Of a DNA stretch of 64,000 nt, positions 55,044 to 64,000 are shown piece after piece (the first letter of the stretch is position 1; each line of letters opens with the position of its first letter). The translations under genes and the position numbers were made by a program. The notes under the pieces were generated by a model. It did not search any database and was not told the DNA's origin. It worked only from the letters and a program-made list of their open reading frames with translations. Where the stretch lies: positions 2,108,001-2,172,000 of the forward strand of contig NZ_LT707065.1 in the NCBI RefSeq assembly GCF_900156745.1. The letters are read 5' to 3'. This stretch comes from Achromobacter sp. MFA1 R4 (GTDB lineage: Bacteria; Pseudomonadota; Gammaproteobacteria; Burkholderiales; Burkholderiaceae_B).

Positions 55044-56146
55044 CGCAGGCCGTGGGATTTCGGATGCGCGGCCTGGCGGGCAGGGCGGCGCGCGAACTCC
55101 CGCAGGCGCCCGGCGATGCCCGTGGGAAAGTAATAGACCGACAACACGAACAGAATCCCCAGCCACAACAGCCAGCGGTCCGGTTCGAACAGCATGGCCA
55201 AAGGCGCGATGCCGGAAACCCCATCGTGGATCGCGTGCAGCCCGTCCTGCAGGTAGCTCTGCGCGAACACGAACAGGCTCGCGCCGAGCACCGCGCCGTA
55301 CATCGTGCCCATGCCGCCGATGACCACCATGAGCAGGATGTTGAGCATGATCTCGAACGAGAGGGTCGTATCCGGCCCGTTGTAGCGCAACCATAGCGCG
55401 TACATCGCCCCGGCCAGCGTGGCGAACGCGGCCGCCAGCAGATTGGACAGGCTGCGGTACAGCACGGTGCGATAACCGATGGCTTCGGCGCGGAAGGGAT
55501 TCTCGCGGATCGCCTGCAGCACGCGGCCGAACGGGGAATTCACGATACGCAGCAACATCAGAAACAGCACCACGCAGACGGCCGCGATCAGGTAGTACGT
55601 GATGATCCGCCCGTCCACGTTGACGCCGAACACGGGCTCGGACAAAGGGCGAAACGCAGGCCGCAGCATCTGCGGCACCTTGAAGTTCAGGCCGTCCTCG
55701 CCACCCGTCAGGTCCGAGAGCTGCGAGACCAGCGTCTGGAAGGCCGCGGCGACGGCCAGGGTGATCATGGCGTAGAAGATCGCGCGCACGCGCAGGCTGG
55801 CTAGGCCGATCAACAGCGCAAAGGCGAGCGACACGGCCAGGCTGCCCGCGACCCCCGTGAAAACCGCCGTCCAACCCGCATCCATGCGCATGCTGGCGAT
55901 CGCCACGCCGTACGCGCCTATTCCGAAGAACATGGTGTGCGCGAAACTGACGATGCCGGTGTACCCCAACAGCAGGTCGTAGCTGGCAACCAGGATGATG
56001 AAGACGAGAATCTTCGCCGCCACGGCCAGCGCCTTCGGGCCGGGGAACAGGAACGGCGCCACGGCCAGCGCGGCCACGATCGCCATGAGCAGCAGGGCCA
56101 GGATCGCGCTGCGCGGAGGGTCGCCGGAAAGCAGGCGGAACGACAT
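55040..56146 (-). CDS. livM: Branched-chain amino acid-type ABC transporter permease LivM
   Basis: A 368-residue inner-membrane permease with about nine to ten hydrophobic segments. LLGYTGIVSFAHTMFFGIGAYGVA and RENPFRAEAIGY (contact with the ATPases) are family hallmarks; GAMYALWLRYNGPDTTL and VVIGGMGTMYGAVLGA complete the pattern. Start at 56146 (MSFRLLSGDPPRS), 11 bases after livH. With LivH it forms the channel of a high-affinity uptake system for branched-chain amino acids, amides or aromatic acids; family membership does not fix the substrate. Confidence 0.93.
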   Translation of the reverse strand: MSFRLLSGDPPRSAILALLLMAIVAALAVAPFLFPGPKALAVAAKILVFIILVASYDLLLGYTGIVSFAHTMFFGIGAYGVAIASMRMDAGWTAVFTGVAGSLAVSLAFALLIGLASLRVRAIFYAMITLAVAAAFQTLVSQLSDLTGGEDGLNFKVPQMLRPAFRPLSEPVFGVNVDGRIITYYLIAAVCVVLFLMLLRIVNSPFGRVLQAIRENPFRAEAIGYRTVLYRSLSNLLAAAFATLAGAMYALWLRYNGPDTTLSFEIMLNILLMVVIGGMGTMYGAVLGASLFVFAQSYLQDGLHAIHDGVSGIAPLAMLFEPDRWLLWLGILFVLSVYYFPTGIAGRLREFARRPARQAAHPKSHGLR

Positions 56147-56157
56147 GTCGACGGCTC

Positions 56158-57168
56158 CTAGCGGTTCGTGACCGGGTACACGCCTTGCGGCCGCCACAGC
56201 AAAATGGCGACCAGCAGCGCGATATTCGAGAACAGGGCGGCCTTCGGCATCAGGAAGCCTGTGTAGTTCGCCATCAGGCCCACCAGCAGGGCGCCGATGA
56301 GACATCCCACCGTCGAGCCCAGGCCCCCGATCATGATGACGATGAAGATCAGCACGTTCACCTGCGCGCCCAGCTGGGGCACGATCGACTGCTGGTACAT
56401 CCCCCACAGCACGCCGCCCAGGCCGGCAAGCATCGACCCGGCGACGAATACGCCGACAAAGAGATGCCGGATGCGGTAGCCCAGGCTTTCGACCATCTCG
56501 CGGTCTTCGACGCCGGCGCGTATCAGCAGCCCCAGCTTGGTGCGGTTGAGCACCCACAGCATGCCGCCCAGGACTACCAGGCCCACCAGCAACGCCAGCA
56601 CGCGGTACTTCTCGATGGCGGCGTCGCCCAGCAGGAATGCGCCGCGCAGCGACTCCGGCAGCGCGAGGGTGAGCGTCTGCGGCCCCCACATCATCTTGAT
56701 GATTTCCTCGCCGATGATCATGCCGCCCATGGTGATGAGGATCTGCTTCAGATGCTGGCCATAGACCGGCCGCACGATCACGCGCTCGAACGCAAGGCCC
56801 ACGGCGCCGGCCACCAGCATGCCCACGATCATGGCGGGCAACACCGCGACGAGATTGGCCCACAGGCTGCCGGACTGCGTCCAGTCGGCCATGGAGCCCA
56901 GGATGGTCGCGGCCATGTAGGCGCCGATTGCGATGAACAGACCGTGCCCGAAGTTCAGCACGTCCATCAGGCCGAAGACCAGGGTCATCCCTGAAGCCAC
57001 GATGAAGATGATCATGCCCATGGCCAGACCCGCGAAGGTCAGCGTGACCCAGGTGGAGAACGACCCGACAAGCGGCAGCGCGATGGCGGCCAGCGCCAGC
57101 ACCAGCAGCACCGGCAGAAGATCGGCGCGCGCGCGGGGCAGGGGGGCCTCGATGTCCAGCGTACTCAT
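56158..57168 (-). CDS. livH: Branched-chain amino acid-type ABC transporter permease LivH
   Basis: A 336-residue permease starting MSTLDIEAPLPRARAD at 57168, with the start overlapping the livF stop in ATGA. Typical are GMTLVFGLMDVLNFGHGLFIAIGAYMA and RAGVEDREMVESLGYRIRHLFVGVFV (EAA-like cytoplasmic loop) and MIGGLGSTVGCLIGALLVG. It pairs with LivM. The N terminus is about 35 residues longer than in E. coli LivH. Confidence 0.93.
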   Translation of the reverse strand: MSTLDIEAPLPRARADLLPVLLVLALAAIALPLVGSFSTWVTLTFAGLAMGMIIFIVASGMTLVFGLMDVLNFGHGLFIAIGAYMAATILGSMADWTQSGSLWANLVAVLPAMIVGMLVAGAVGLAFERVIVRPVYGQHLKQILITMGGMIIGEEIIKMMWGPQTLTLALPESLRGAFLLGDAAIEKYRVLALLVGLVVLGGMLWVLNRTKLGLLIRAGVEDREMVESLGYRIRHLFVGVFVAGSMLAGLGGVLWGMYQQSIVPQLGAQVNVLIFIVIMIGGLGSTVGCLIGALLVGLMANYTGFLMPKAALFSNIALLVAILLWRPQGVYPVTNR

Positions 57169-57917
57169 TGGTGGCTTCCTAGTGACAGGCCCAGCAAGCG
57201 CGTCTGCAGCGCCTCGTCCGCGGCCAGTTCGTCCATCGCGCCGGCGTGCACCACCTTGCCGTTGTCCATGATCGCGGCGTAGTCGCCGACGCGGCGGGCG
57301 AAATTGAAGTTCTGCTCGACCAGCAGAATGGTGGTGCTGGACTGCTTGAGCTCGATGAACGCATCGATCATGTTCTGGATGATGGCGGGCGCCAGGCCCT
57401 TGCTCGGTTCGTCGACCAGCAGCAGGCGGCGCGGTTCGATGATCGCGCGCGCCATCGCCAGCATCTGCTTCTGGCCGCCGGAGAGCTTGCCGGCCGGATG
57501 CAGCCAGAACTTTTTCAATGCGGGGAAGAATCCGAAGATCCACTCCAGCCGCGCCGTGTCGAGGTGGTCGGCGCTACGCGCCAGGCGCGCCGCGAGCAGG
57601 ATGTTCTCCTTCACGGACAGGTCGCCAAAAATGCCCATGTTCTCCGGCACGTAGGCCATGCCCATGCGCGCCATGTCGGGCGGCGTCGTGCGCGTGCCCG
57701 GGCCGCCGATGGGCTTGCCGTCCAGGCTGACCTGGCCCTGCGACGCGCGCCACAGGCCCATGATGGTGCGCAGCGTCGTCGTCTTGCCCGCGCCATTGCG
57801 GCCGAGCAGCATGGTGACGCCCGAAGCCGGCACCGAAAGATTCACCCCATGCAGGATGTGATACGCGCCGATGTGCGTGTGGACGTCCTTCAGGTGCAGG
57901 AGCGGATGCGCCGTCAT
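57165..57917 (-). CDS. livF: Branched-chain amino acid-type ABC transporter ATPase LivF
   Basis: A 250-residue ATPase. Walker A GRNGAGKTTTLRTIMG, signature KLSGGQKQMLAMARAI, Walker B LLLVDEPSKGLAP and the switch ILLVEQNFNFARRVGD are intact. It overlaps livG and livH by four bases each, so the three are translationally linked. Confidence 0.94.
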   Translation of the reverse strand: MTAHPLLHLKDVHTHIGAYHILHGVNLSVPASGVTMLLGRNGAGKTTTLRTIMGLWRASQGQVSLDGKPIGGPGTRTTPPDMARMGMAYVPENMGIFGDLSVKENILLAARLARSADHLDTARLEWIFGFFPALKKFWLHPAGKLSGGQKQMLAMARAIIEPRRLLLVDEPSKGLAPAIIQNMIDAFIELKQSSTTILLVEQNFNFARRVGDYAAIMDNGKVVHAGAMDELAADEALQTRLLGLSLGSHQ

Positions 57918-58684
57918 GCCGCCACCTCCGGCGCGCTGATGCCCAGGTAGGCCTGTTGGACGATGGGCGATGCGATGACCGCCGCAGGATCGCCGTCCGC
58001 CATCAGCCGGCCGTTGTGCAGCACGACGATCCGATCCGCCAGCTCGCGCACGACATCCATCTTGTGCTCCACGAGCAGGATGGTCTTGGAGCCATCGCGC
58101 TTCAGTTCCCGGATCAGCGCCAGCACGATGGGCACGTCGTCCACGCTCATGCCGGCGGTGGGCTCGTCAAACATGAATACCTTGGGTTCCAGCGCGATGA
58201 GCATGGCGATCTCGAGCTTGCGCTGATCGCCATGGGGCAGGTCGGCGGCGGGGTGATCGCGGCGCGCGGTCAGGCGCGTGCGTTCGAGCAGCGCATCGGC
58301 GCGCTCGATGAGGCCGCGGTCGTCGCTCCAGGTGCGCCAGAACCTGATGTGCCGCCAGCCCAGGCCCTGCTGGCGCGACTGCAGGGCAAGCCGCACGTTC
58401 TCGTGCACGCTCAGGCGCGGAAAAAGCTGCGTCAGCTGGAACGCGCGCCCCAATCCCGCATGCATGCGCGCGGGTGCGGACAGTCCGGTCAGGTCCCGTC
58501 CGTCCAGCGTCACCGTTCCGGCGCTGGCGCGCAACTGGCCCGAGATCAGATTGAAGTATGTCGTCTTGCCCGCGCCGTTCGGACCGACGATGGCCGTCAG
58601 CGTGCCGGGCGCGTAGGCGCAGCTCACGTCATTGACGGCCACGTGCCCGCCAAAGCGGACGGAGAGCGAATGGGTCTCAAGCAT
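57914..58684 (-). CDS. livG: Branched-chain amino acid-type ABC transporter ATPase LivG
   Basis: A 256-residue ATPase. Walker A GPNGAGKTTYFNLISG and Walker B VFMFDEPTAGMS are intact; the signature reads DLPHGDQRKLEIAM, a variant of the LSxGQ form usual in LivG (SYGxQRxLEIA). It forms a heterodimer with LivF. It lies 12 bases downstream of the binding-protein gene. Confidence 0.93.
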   Translation of the reverse strand: MLETHSLSVRFGGHVAVNDVSCAYAPGTLTAIVGPNGAGKTTYFNLISGQLRASAGTVTLDGRDLTGLSAPARMHAGLGRAFQLTQLFPRLSVHENVRLALQSRQQGLGWRHIRFWRTWSDDRGLIERADALLERTRLTARRDHPAADLPHGDQRKLEIAMLIALEPKVFMFDEPTAGMSVDDVPIVLALIRELKRDGSKTILLVEHKMDVVRELADRIVVLHNGRLMADGDPAAVIASPIVQQAYLGISAPEVAA

Positions 58685-58696
58685 GAGCGGCGGGAA

Positions 58697-59878
58697 TCAA
58701 CGCTTGTTCTGGACCGGAACGGCCATCTGGTCGGGGGTGATCTCCTTGACCAGGTCCTGGACCGCCCACGGCACCGAGGGATCGTTCTTGATGCGGAAGT
58801 GGTACATCGACTGCATCGCCTGGTGATCCTCGGGCCGGAACGTCATCTTGCCCTTGGGCGTGTCAAAGCTCATGCCTTCCATGGCCTTGATCAGCTTGTC
58901 GGTGTCGGAATCGCCGCCGGTCTTGTTCAGCGCCGCGACGATCGCGATGCCCGAGGCCATCCCGCCCGCCGTGAAGAAGTCGGGCGGCTGGCCGAAGCGC
59001 TTCTGGTGTTCGGCCACGAGCCAGTCATTGACCGGATTCTTCGGGATGCCGTAGTAGTAGTACGTGGCGCCTTCCATGCCCGCCAGCGACTTCAGCGGCG
59101 TCATGGCGGTCAGCGTGTTGCCCCCCGTGGCGATTTCGATGCCGTAGCGCTTGGGGTCCAGATCGGCGATCTTGAACGGATTGCCCGCGCCCGCCCACAG
59201 GATGAAGATGATCTTGCGACCCGGCTTGTCCTTGAGCGCATCGAACAGGCGCTGCGCGCCGGCGGTGAAGTCCGTGGCATTGGCCGGCAGGTATTCCTCG
59301 TGCACGATCTTCGCGTTCTTGAGCGCACCCTTGAATGCCTTGACGCCGTCGCGGCCAAAGGCATAGTCCTGCGCCAGCATGGCGATCGACGTGCCCGGCT
59401 GGTCGAACGCCACGGCATTCGCGATGGCGTCCTGCGACGAATTGCGGCCCGTGCGGAAAATGTACTTGTTCCACTTTTCGCCGGTGATGGAGTCCGCCAC
59501 GGCGGGTTCCACCAGCAGGATCTTTTCGTATTCTTCCGCGATCGGCAGCATCGCCAGCGCCACGCCCGACGAGGTGGGCCCCACCGCGATGTCCGCGTTG
59601 TCATCGGCATAGGCGGACGCGAGCTGTGCGCGGGCGACGTCGGGCTTGCCCTGGTTGTCCTTTTCGATGACGCGGATCTTGCGCCCCGCCACCGTCATGG
59701 TGCCCTGGGTCGCGTATTCCAGGCCCAGCATCAACCCGTTCTGGGTCTGCTTGGCGTAGGCCTCCAGCGGGCCGGTCTTGTCGTAGACGTGGGCCACCAC
59801 GAAATCCTTCGCTGCAAGCGCGGAACCCGCGGAACTCATGCAAAGGCTGGCCAGTGTGGCGAGCAGAACGCGTTTCAT
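58697..59878 (-). CDS. Periplasmic Leu/Ile/Val-type substrate-binding protein
   Basis: A 393-residue type I periplasmic binding protein with a signal peptide (cleavage after ALA, about residue 22). The FVVAHVYDKTGPLEAYAKQTQNG start and VAVGPTSSG-like segment are typical of LivK/amide-binding receptors; the central DYAFGRDGVKAFKGALKNA is the second-lobe landmark. It feeds LivHMGF. Sequence divergence from LivJ/LivK and the adjacent hydrolase suggest a ligand other than a branched-chain amino acid. Confidence 0.9.
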   Translation of the reverse strand: MKRVLLATLASLCMSSAGSALAAKDFVVAHVYDKTGPLEAYAKQTQNGLMLGLEYATQGTMTVAGRKIRVIEKDNQGKPDVARAQLASAYADDNADIAVGPTSSGVALAMLPIAEEYEKILLVEPAVADSITGEKWNKYIFRTGRNSSQDAIANAVAFDQPGTSIAMLAQDYAFGRDGVKAFKGALKNAKIVHEEYLPANATDFTAGAQRLFDALKDKPGRKIIFILWAGAGNPFKIADLDPKRYGIEIATGGNTLTAMTPLKSLAGMEGATYYYYGIPKNPVNDWLVAEHQKRFGQPPDFFTAGGMASGIAIVAALNKTGGDSDTDKLIKAMEGMSFDTPKGKMTFRPEDHQAMQSMYHFRIKNDPSVPWAVQDLVKEITPDQMAVPVQNKR

Positions 59879-59893
59879 GGAAGTCTCCTGGTG

Positions 59894-60787
59894 TCAGTGG
59901 GCACGTGCCGCCGTGTCGTCCGGCGTGGCAAGGAATTGTCGGATGGCGTCGATCTGGGCCGGCACGTTCAAGGCGGGGGCGTGGCCGCAGTCGGGAAAGT
60001 CGATACGCTGCGCGCGCGGGCCGCGCCGTGTCATGGCGTCGGCGACCTCGGGCAGCAGCAGATCCGAATCGGCGCCGCGCAGCAGCAGCACAGGCATGCG
60101 CAGCGAGTCGTATCCCGCCCAACGGTCGTAGTCGCGGGGATGATGGCTGAACTGGCCGACGATGGCGGGGTCGTAATGCGTCGTCACCTGGCCGTCGGGC
60201 AGCCGGCGCACCGACGTTTCCGCCATGCGGCGCCACTGCTCATCGCTTTGCCAGCCGTAGGGCTCGTAGGCCGCGCGCAACCACGTCTCCAGTTCGGTCA
60301 CGGTGTCGAAGGCCGGCGGATTGCCGGCATAGGCAAGAATGCGCTCGATAGCCGGTTGCGGCAGCTCCGGTCCGATGTCATTGACCACGAGATGCGAGAT
60401 GCGGTCGCGCAGCGTGGTGGCGGCGGCGTGCATGCCGGTCGCCCCGCCCATGGAAGTTCCCACCCAGCGCACGCGCTGGAGCGCCAGGCCGTCCAGGAAG
60501 GCCCGCGCGAGCGTGGCGTAGAAGTCCAGCCGGTATTCCGCGACCGGATCGGGGCTCCATTGGGACAGGCCGCGCCCGATCGCATCGGGACAGAGGATGC
60601 GGTAGTCGCCCGCCAGGGCCTGCGCCAGTTCGTCGAAGTCGCGGCCCGTCCGGGCCAGGCCATGCCACATGACGATGGGGGGCGCGTCGGCCGGGCCCCA
60701 CTCGGTGTAGTGCAGCTCACGCCCCGCGCAGCGCAGGTAGCGCGAGACGGGCGTTGGGCGGGCGGCTGCCGCGCTTGCCTGTGCCAT
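59894..60787 (-). CDS. Alpha/beta-hydrolase
   Basis: A 297-residue alpha/beta-hydrolase starting at 60787 with a strong AGGAG upstream; the frame extends to 60892 without a ribosome site. The nucleophile serine is in WVGTSMGGATG (GxSxG), the oxyanion segment is VMWHGLARTG, the acid is in LLLRGADSDLL and the histidine in DCGHAPAL. It has no signal peptide and should act in the cytoplasm on an ester, amide or C-C bond. It is the first gene of the transporter operon, 15 bases before the binding-protein gene, so it probably attacks the imported compound. Confidence 0.9.
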   Translation of the reverse strand: MAQASAAAARPTPVSRYLRCAGRELHYTEWGPADAPPIVMWHGLARTGRDFDELAQALAGDYRILCPDAIGRGLSQWSPDPVAEYRLDFYATLARAFLDGLALQRVRWVGTSMGGATGMHAAATTLRDRISHLVVNDIGPELPQPAIERILAYAGNPPAFDTVTELETWLRAAYEPYGWQSDEQWRRMAETSVRRLPDGQVTTHYDPAIVGQFSHHPRDYDRWAGYDSLRMPVLLLRGADSDLLLPEVADAMTRRGPRAQRIDFPDCGHAPALNVPAQIDAIRQFLATPDDTAARAH

Positions 60788-60946
60788 GTGTCTCCTCCCG
60801 GGTTGTCCAGGTTGTGTGCTTATCGGGCTGAATATAGACTTGCGGCAGGCGCGCCCACAATGCGCCCGCCACCCCAGAGCAGGGTGAGTCAAGAATATGT
60901 AGACGCAAGATCAATTTGCGCACCCCGTGCACCAGGAGACCGTGCG

Positions 60947-61921
60947 ATGCCAGATACGGAATTCGCCATTTCGGCCGGCGCCGGCGCCGACCGGCGCGAT
61001 CAGTGGCGCGCGGCGCTTTCCGATGCGTTCGGGCCGTTCGAGGTGCATGGCGGAAAGCCAGGCAACTTTGCGGGACACGTGCGTTACGCGCGGCGCGCCA
61101 GCCTGCAGTTCAACGACCTGCACTACCAGGGCCAGCGCCTGGAGCGCACCACGGGAAACGTGTCTCGGCTCGACCAGGAGTTCTATACCTTCGGCCTGCC
61201 ACTGGCCGGTCCGCTGGCGGTGCGCCAGCAGGGCCGGGAATTCCAGGTGGAGCCCGGCTGCGTCTATCTGATGAACCAGAGTCTGCCGTACCAGGCGACG
61301 GCGCAGGGGGCATCGGGGTATCGCAGCTTGAGTGTGTCGTTTCCGCGCAGCGCCTTGTCGCAGCGTGATTCGCGCGTCGGCGCCTTCTACAAGCTGCGCA
61401 TCGATGACGGATCGCCCCGCGGCGCGCTGCTGGCCGGCTACATGGATCACCTCTTCAAGGGGATGGCCACGTGGTCCGACACCGAGGCGGCGGAACTGGG
61501 CGAACGTCTCATCGACCTCATCGTCCTGTTCCTGGTGCAGCCGGGGCAGGGGCAGGTGTCGGAAGCGGACAGCAGCGTCACGGTAGCGCACCGGGCGCGC
61601 GTGCTCGCCTACATCCGCCAGCATCTCGCCGATCCGGACCTGTCACCCCTGCGGGTGGCGCAGGGCTGCGGCGTGTCGGTGGCTTACCTGCACCGCATTC
61701 TGCGCGCGGGGGGCGTGTCGCCGGAGGCGTTCATCTTCGAGCAGCGGCTGGACCGGTGCCGCGAACTGCTGCTGGACGCGCGGCATCATCATCGCAGCAT
61801 CGCCGAACTGGCCTACCAGGTCGGCTTTGCCCATCCCTCGCATTTCAGCCGGCTGTTCAAGCAGCGCTTCGGCATGACCCCGCGGGATATGCGCGCGGCC
61901 GGGGCGGGGCCGCGGGCCTGA
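60947..61921 (+). CDS. AraC-family transcriptional activator
   Basis: A 324-residue regulator starting MPDTEFAISAGAGADRR at 60947 with AGGAG upstream. The N-terminal ligand domain resembles the AraC-binding-domain type (GHVRYARRASLQFNDLHYQG, VYLMNQSLPYQAT). The C-terminal double helix-turn-helix reads LSPLRVAQGCGVSVAYLHRIL and SIAELAYQVGFAHPSHFSRLFKQRFGMTP. It is divergent from the hydrolase-liv operon with a 159-base gap, so it likely controls that operon in response to its substrate. The reading frame is artificially open far upstream, across the liv genes. Confidence 0.93.
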   Translation: MPDTEFAISAGAGADRRDQWRAALSDAFGPFEVHGGKPGNFAGHVRYARRASLQFNDLHYQGQRLERTTGNVSRLDQEFYTFGLPLAGPLAVRQQGREFQVEPGCVYLMNQSLPYQATAQGASGYRSLSVSFPRSALSQRDSRVGAFYKLRIDDGSPRGALLAGYMDHLFKGMATWSDTEAAELGERLIDLIVLFLVQPGQGQVSEADSSVTVAHRARVLAYIRQHLADPDLSPLRVAQGCGVSVAYLHRILRAGGVSPEAFIFEQRLDRCRELLLDARHHHRSIAELAYQVGFAHPSHFSRLFKQRFGMTPRDMRAAGAGPRA

Positions 61922-62014
61922 GCGGGCGGCCCCGGGCGCGGCCGCAGCGCCAAAGCAGAACGGCCCGCTTGTTCAGCGGCGGAAAGCGCGCCTTGAGCGG
62001 GCCGGCGGTTCGGG

Positions 62015-63442
62015 TCAGATGTGCGTGATGAACTTCGTGACCAGATAGCCTTCGAACGTCTCCGTACCGCCTTCACTGCCGATGCCGCTGTCCTTGATGC
62101 CGCCGAACGGCGTCTCGGCCAGGGCGCTGCCGAAGTGGTTGATGTTGACCATGCCGGCCTCCAGGCCGTTGGACACCTTGGTCGCGGTCTTCAGCGAATT
62201 CGTGAACACATACGACGAGAGGCCGAACGGCAGGCTGTTGGCCCGGCGCAGCACTTCGTCGGTATCGCTGAAGCGGACCACGGGCGCCACCGGGCCAAAC
62301 GGCTCCTCGGTCATCAGCATGGCGTTGTCGGGCAGTTCCGTCACGACCGTGGGCGCAAAGAAGAAGCCCTTGCGGTCCAGCGGGCCGCCGCCGACCACGA
62401 CTTTGCCGCCATGCTTCTTGGCGTCGTCGATGAAGGCGCTCATGGCGGGCACGCGGCGTTCATGCGCGAGCGGTCCCATGTCGGTGCCGGCTTCCAAGCC
62501 GTCGCCGACCTTGATGTTCTTCAGCACATCCGAGAAGCGCGCCAGGAACTGTTCGTATGCGCCGTCCTGCACGTAGAAGCGGGTGGGCGACACGCAGACC
62601 TGGCCGGCGTTGCGCACCTTGAACTTGGCCAGCATTTCGGCGGCGCGGTCGATGTCCGCGTCGTCGAACACCAGCACGGGCGAGTGGCCGCCCAATTCCA
62701 TGGTCACGCGCTTCATGTGGGCGCCGGCCAGCGCGGCAAGCTGCTTGCCGACCGGGACCGAACCCGTGAAGGACACCTTGCGCACGATCGGCGAACGGAT
62801 CAGGTAGTCGGAGATCTTGGCGGGCTCGCCCCAGACGATGTTCAGGCAGCCCTTCGGCAGGCCGGCGTCATGGAACATGCGCGCAATCGCCATGACCGCG
62901 CTGGGCGAATCCTCGGGGCCCTTGAGCACGACCGTGCAGCCGGCGCCGATCGCGGCGGCGATCTTGCGGATGGCCTGGTTGTACGGGAAGTTCCAGGGCG
63001 TGAAGGCGGCGCAGACGCCGATGGGTTCGCGCACCACGATCTGGCGCACGTCCGGGTTGCGCGGCTGGATCACGCGGCCGTAGATGCGGCGGCATTCCTC
63101 GGCGTGCCAGTCGGCATGCTCGGCGCAGGACGTCACTTCGCCCACGGCCTCGGCCAGCGGCTTGCCCTGGTCCAGCGTCATGTTGCGGCCGATTTCCTTG
63201 GCGCGTTCGCGCGACAGCGTGGCGACCTTGCGCAGGATGGCGGAGCGATCCATGGGCGAGGATTTCTTCCACGATTCGAAGGCGCGCTGGGCGGCGGCCA
63301 GCGCGCGGTCCAGGTCTGCCTCCGTGGCGTGGGGCAGCTGGCCGAGCACTTCGAGGGTGGCCGGGTTGATGACATCCTGGGTGCGCCTGCCCTCGCCAGC
63401 GACGAATTCGCCGTCGATATACAGCGCCAACTGTTCATACAT
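62015..63442 (-). CDS. NAD(P)-dependent succinate-semialdehyde-type aldehyde dehydrogenase
   Basis: A 475-residue aldehyde dehydrogenase from ATG 63442 ([20 protein letters not shown]), with AAGGAA upstream; the longer frame to 63490 is less likely. The catalytic glutamate is in [12 protein letters not shown] and the cysteine in [31 protein letters not shown] and [10 protein letters not shown] form the cofactor site. It resembles the GabD/Sad group that oxidises succinate semialdehyde to succinate, but the family also covers glutarate and other semialdehydes. It is a single gene, transcribed away from the LpxO-like gene. Confidence 0.9.
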   Translation of the reverse strand: MYEQLALYIDGEFVAGEGRRTQDVINPATLEVLGQLPHATEADLDRALAAAQRAFESWKKSSPMDRSAILRKVATLSRERAKEIGRNMTLDQGKPLAEAVGEVTSCAEHADWHAEECRRIYGRVIQPRNPDVRQIVVREPIGVCAAFTPWNFPYNQAIRKIAAAIGAGCTVVLKGPEDSPSAVMAIARMFHDAGLPKGCLNIVWGEPAKISDYLIRSPIVRKVSFTGSVPVGKQLAALAGAHMKRVTMELGGHSPVLVFDDADIDRAAEMLAKFKVRNAGQVCVSPTRFYVQDGAYEQFLARFSDVLKNIKVGDGLEAGTDMGPLAHERRVPAMSAFIDDAKKHGGKVVVGGGPLDRKGFFFAPTVVTELPDNAMLMTEEPFGPVAPVVRFSDTDEVLRRANSLPFGLSSYVFTNSLKTATKVSNGLEAGMVNINHFGSALAETPFGGIKDSGIGSEGGTETFEGYLVTKFITHI

Positions 63443-63617
63443 GCCTGTCGTTCCTTGCGAAATGGGAGGGGTAGCGACCGCTGTCGCCACGGCAGTCTAA
63501 ACCAGCTTCCTCCCAGCGGAGGGAGCCAATCCCGGTGGCGGGCTTGGGGCCATTCGCGTGCTGGGTGCGTGCTGGGTGCGTGCACGGCGCTTGCGCGCGC
63601 GCGCCGCCGTCGACAAA

Positions 63618-64000
63618 ATGAGGGATCTTCGGCTGTCCCCCCATCTATCTATCGTGCAACCTGTCGATGCGCGCCCGGCCGCCAAGCCCAGCCTCTATTC
63701 CCGGGTCTTCTTCCGCTTCATCGACTGGCTCCGCCAGCGCATCGCCCAGGCGTCGCTCGTGGGGGACAAGCCCATCTTTCATAACAGCCAGTTTCCGTGG
63801 CTCGCCACGCTGGAAGCGCGGGCGCCCGCCATCCGCGCCGAACTGACCGGCCTGCTGGCCGAGCGCAGCAAACTGCCCGCCTTCCACGAGATATCCCCCG
63901 ATGTGGGCATGATCACGTCCGACGACCAATGGAAGACCTTCGTCTTCATGGGCTACGGCCTGCGCTCCGACCGTAACCTCGCGCGCTGCCCAGCCACCGC
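63618..64000 (+). CDS. Aspartyl/asparaginyl beta-hydroxylase family protein (LpxO-like), N-terminal part
   Basis: The gene runs off the right edge. The frame starts at ATG 63618 or GTG 63654 and continues open to base 64000, giving about 115-127 residues. SLYSRVFFRFIDWLRQR, PIFHNSQFPWLATLEARAPAIRAEL and DDQWKTFVFMGYGLRSDRN followed by LARCPAT match the N-terminal half of LpxO/aspartyl beta-hydroxylase dioxygenases. LpxO uses iron and 2-oxoglutarate to add a hydroxyl to the secondary acyl chain of lipid A at the inner membrane. The iron ligands lie beyond the window, so the exact role is open. Confidence 0.8.
   Translation, partial: MRDLRLSPHLSIVQPVDARPAAKPSLYSRVFFRFIDWLRQRIAQASLVGDKPIFHNSQFPWLATLEARAPAIRAELTGLLAERSKLPAFHEISPDVGMITSDDQWKTFVFMGYGLRSDRNLARCPAT

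Noticed and set aside
57956..60946. A 1321-codon frame that runs antisense through livG, the binding-protein gene and the hydrolase into the AraC gene
   Set aside because: Only the part from 60947 is real; that ATG has AGGAG and begins the AraC domain. The rest is a compositional shadow.

Overview
The window reads as GC-rich chromosomal DNA of a betaproteobacterium of the family Alcaligenaceae (Bordetella/Achromobacter type). The basis is the gene order mnmG-rsmG-parA-parB beside an origin, the tRNA-tuf-secE-nusG-rplKAJL-rpoBC and rpsL-rpsG-fusA-tuf-rpsJ-S10 blocks, and Bug/TctC and TctA transport proteins. The genus is inferred from remembered gene order, not from a database search.

Layout. 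1-3.5 kb: end of a TctA-type permease, a YbdL-like methionine aminotransferase, an AbrB-family membrane protein and a CspA cold-shock protein. 3.5-5.84 kb: a gene-free replication origin with six consensus DnaA boxes and near matches, then an AT-rich stretch, then seven parS centromere sites. 5.84-12.0 kb: an overlapping operon mnmG-rsmG-parA-(GNAT acetyltransferase)-parB-asparaginase. 12.0-17.6 kb: a LysR regulator divergent from a sulfur-amino-acid operon (thiol dioxygenase, C-S lyase, four-domain rhodanese, periplasmic Bug protein). 17.8-22.7 kb: a HisN-like phosphatase and a glutamine-synthetase-like ligase, aldehyde dehydrogenase and iron alcohol dehydrogenase that look like a gamma-glutamyl amine or amino-alcohol pathway. 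22.8-36.8 kb: tRNA-Tyr, -Gly, -Thr, tuf, tRNA-Trp, secE, nusG, rplK, rplA, rplJ, rplL, rpoB, rpoC. 36.8-43.9 kb: an accessory signalling region with a small lipoprotein, a truncated pseudokinase with a PEGA domain, a CHASE2 histidine kinase, a LysM-FecR protein, an OmpR-type regulator and a divergent second regulator. 44.0-54.4 kb: rpsL, rpsG, fusA, a second tuf, rpsJ, a terminator, then rplC to rpsQ and a second terminator. 54.4-64 kb: a small secreted protein, a branched-chain amino acid type ABC transporter (five genes) with an alpha/beta hydrolase and a divergent AraC regulator, a succinate-semialdehyde-type dehydrogenase and the start of an LpxO-like hydroxylase.

Most of the window is core machinery. 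The most unusual signals are (i) five further consensus DnaA boxes inside genes between 9.4 and 14.3 kb, two of them an inverted pair, several needing rare TTA or ATA codons; (ii) a parS site over the predicted mnmG promoter, so ParB may control its own operon; (iii) the pseudokinase/CHASE2/LysM-FecR signalling island; (iv) the thiol dioxygenase-lyase-rhodanese operon; and (v) two tuf genes differing at four silent positions. I found no insertion sequence, prophage or CRISPR array. Several very long open frames opposite rpoB, rpoC, fusA-tuf and the liv genes are compositional shadows and are not annotated.
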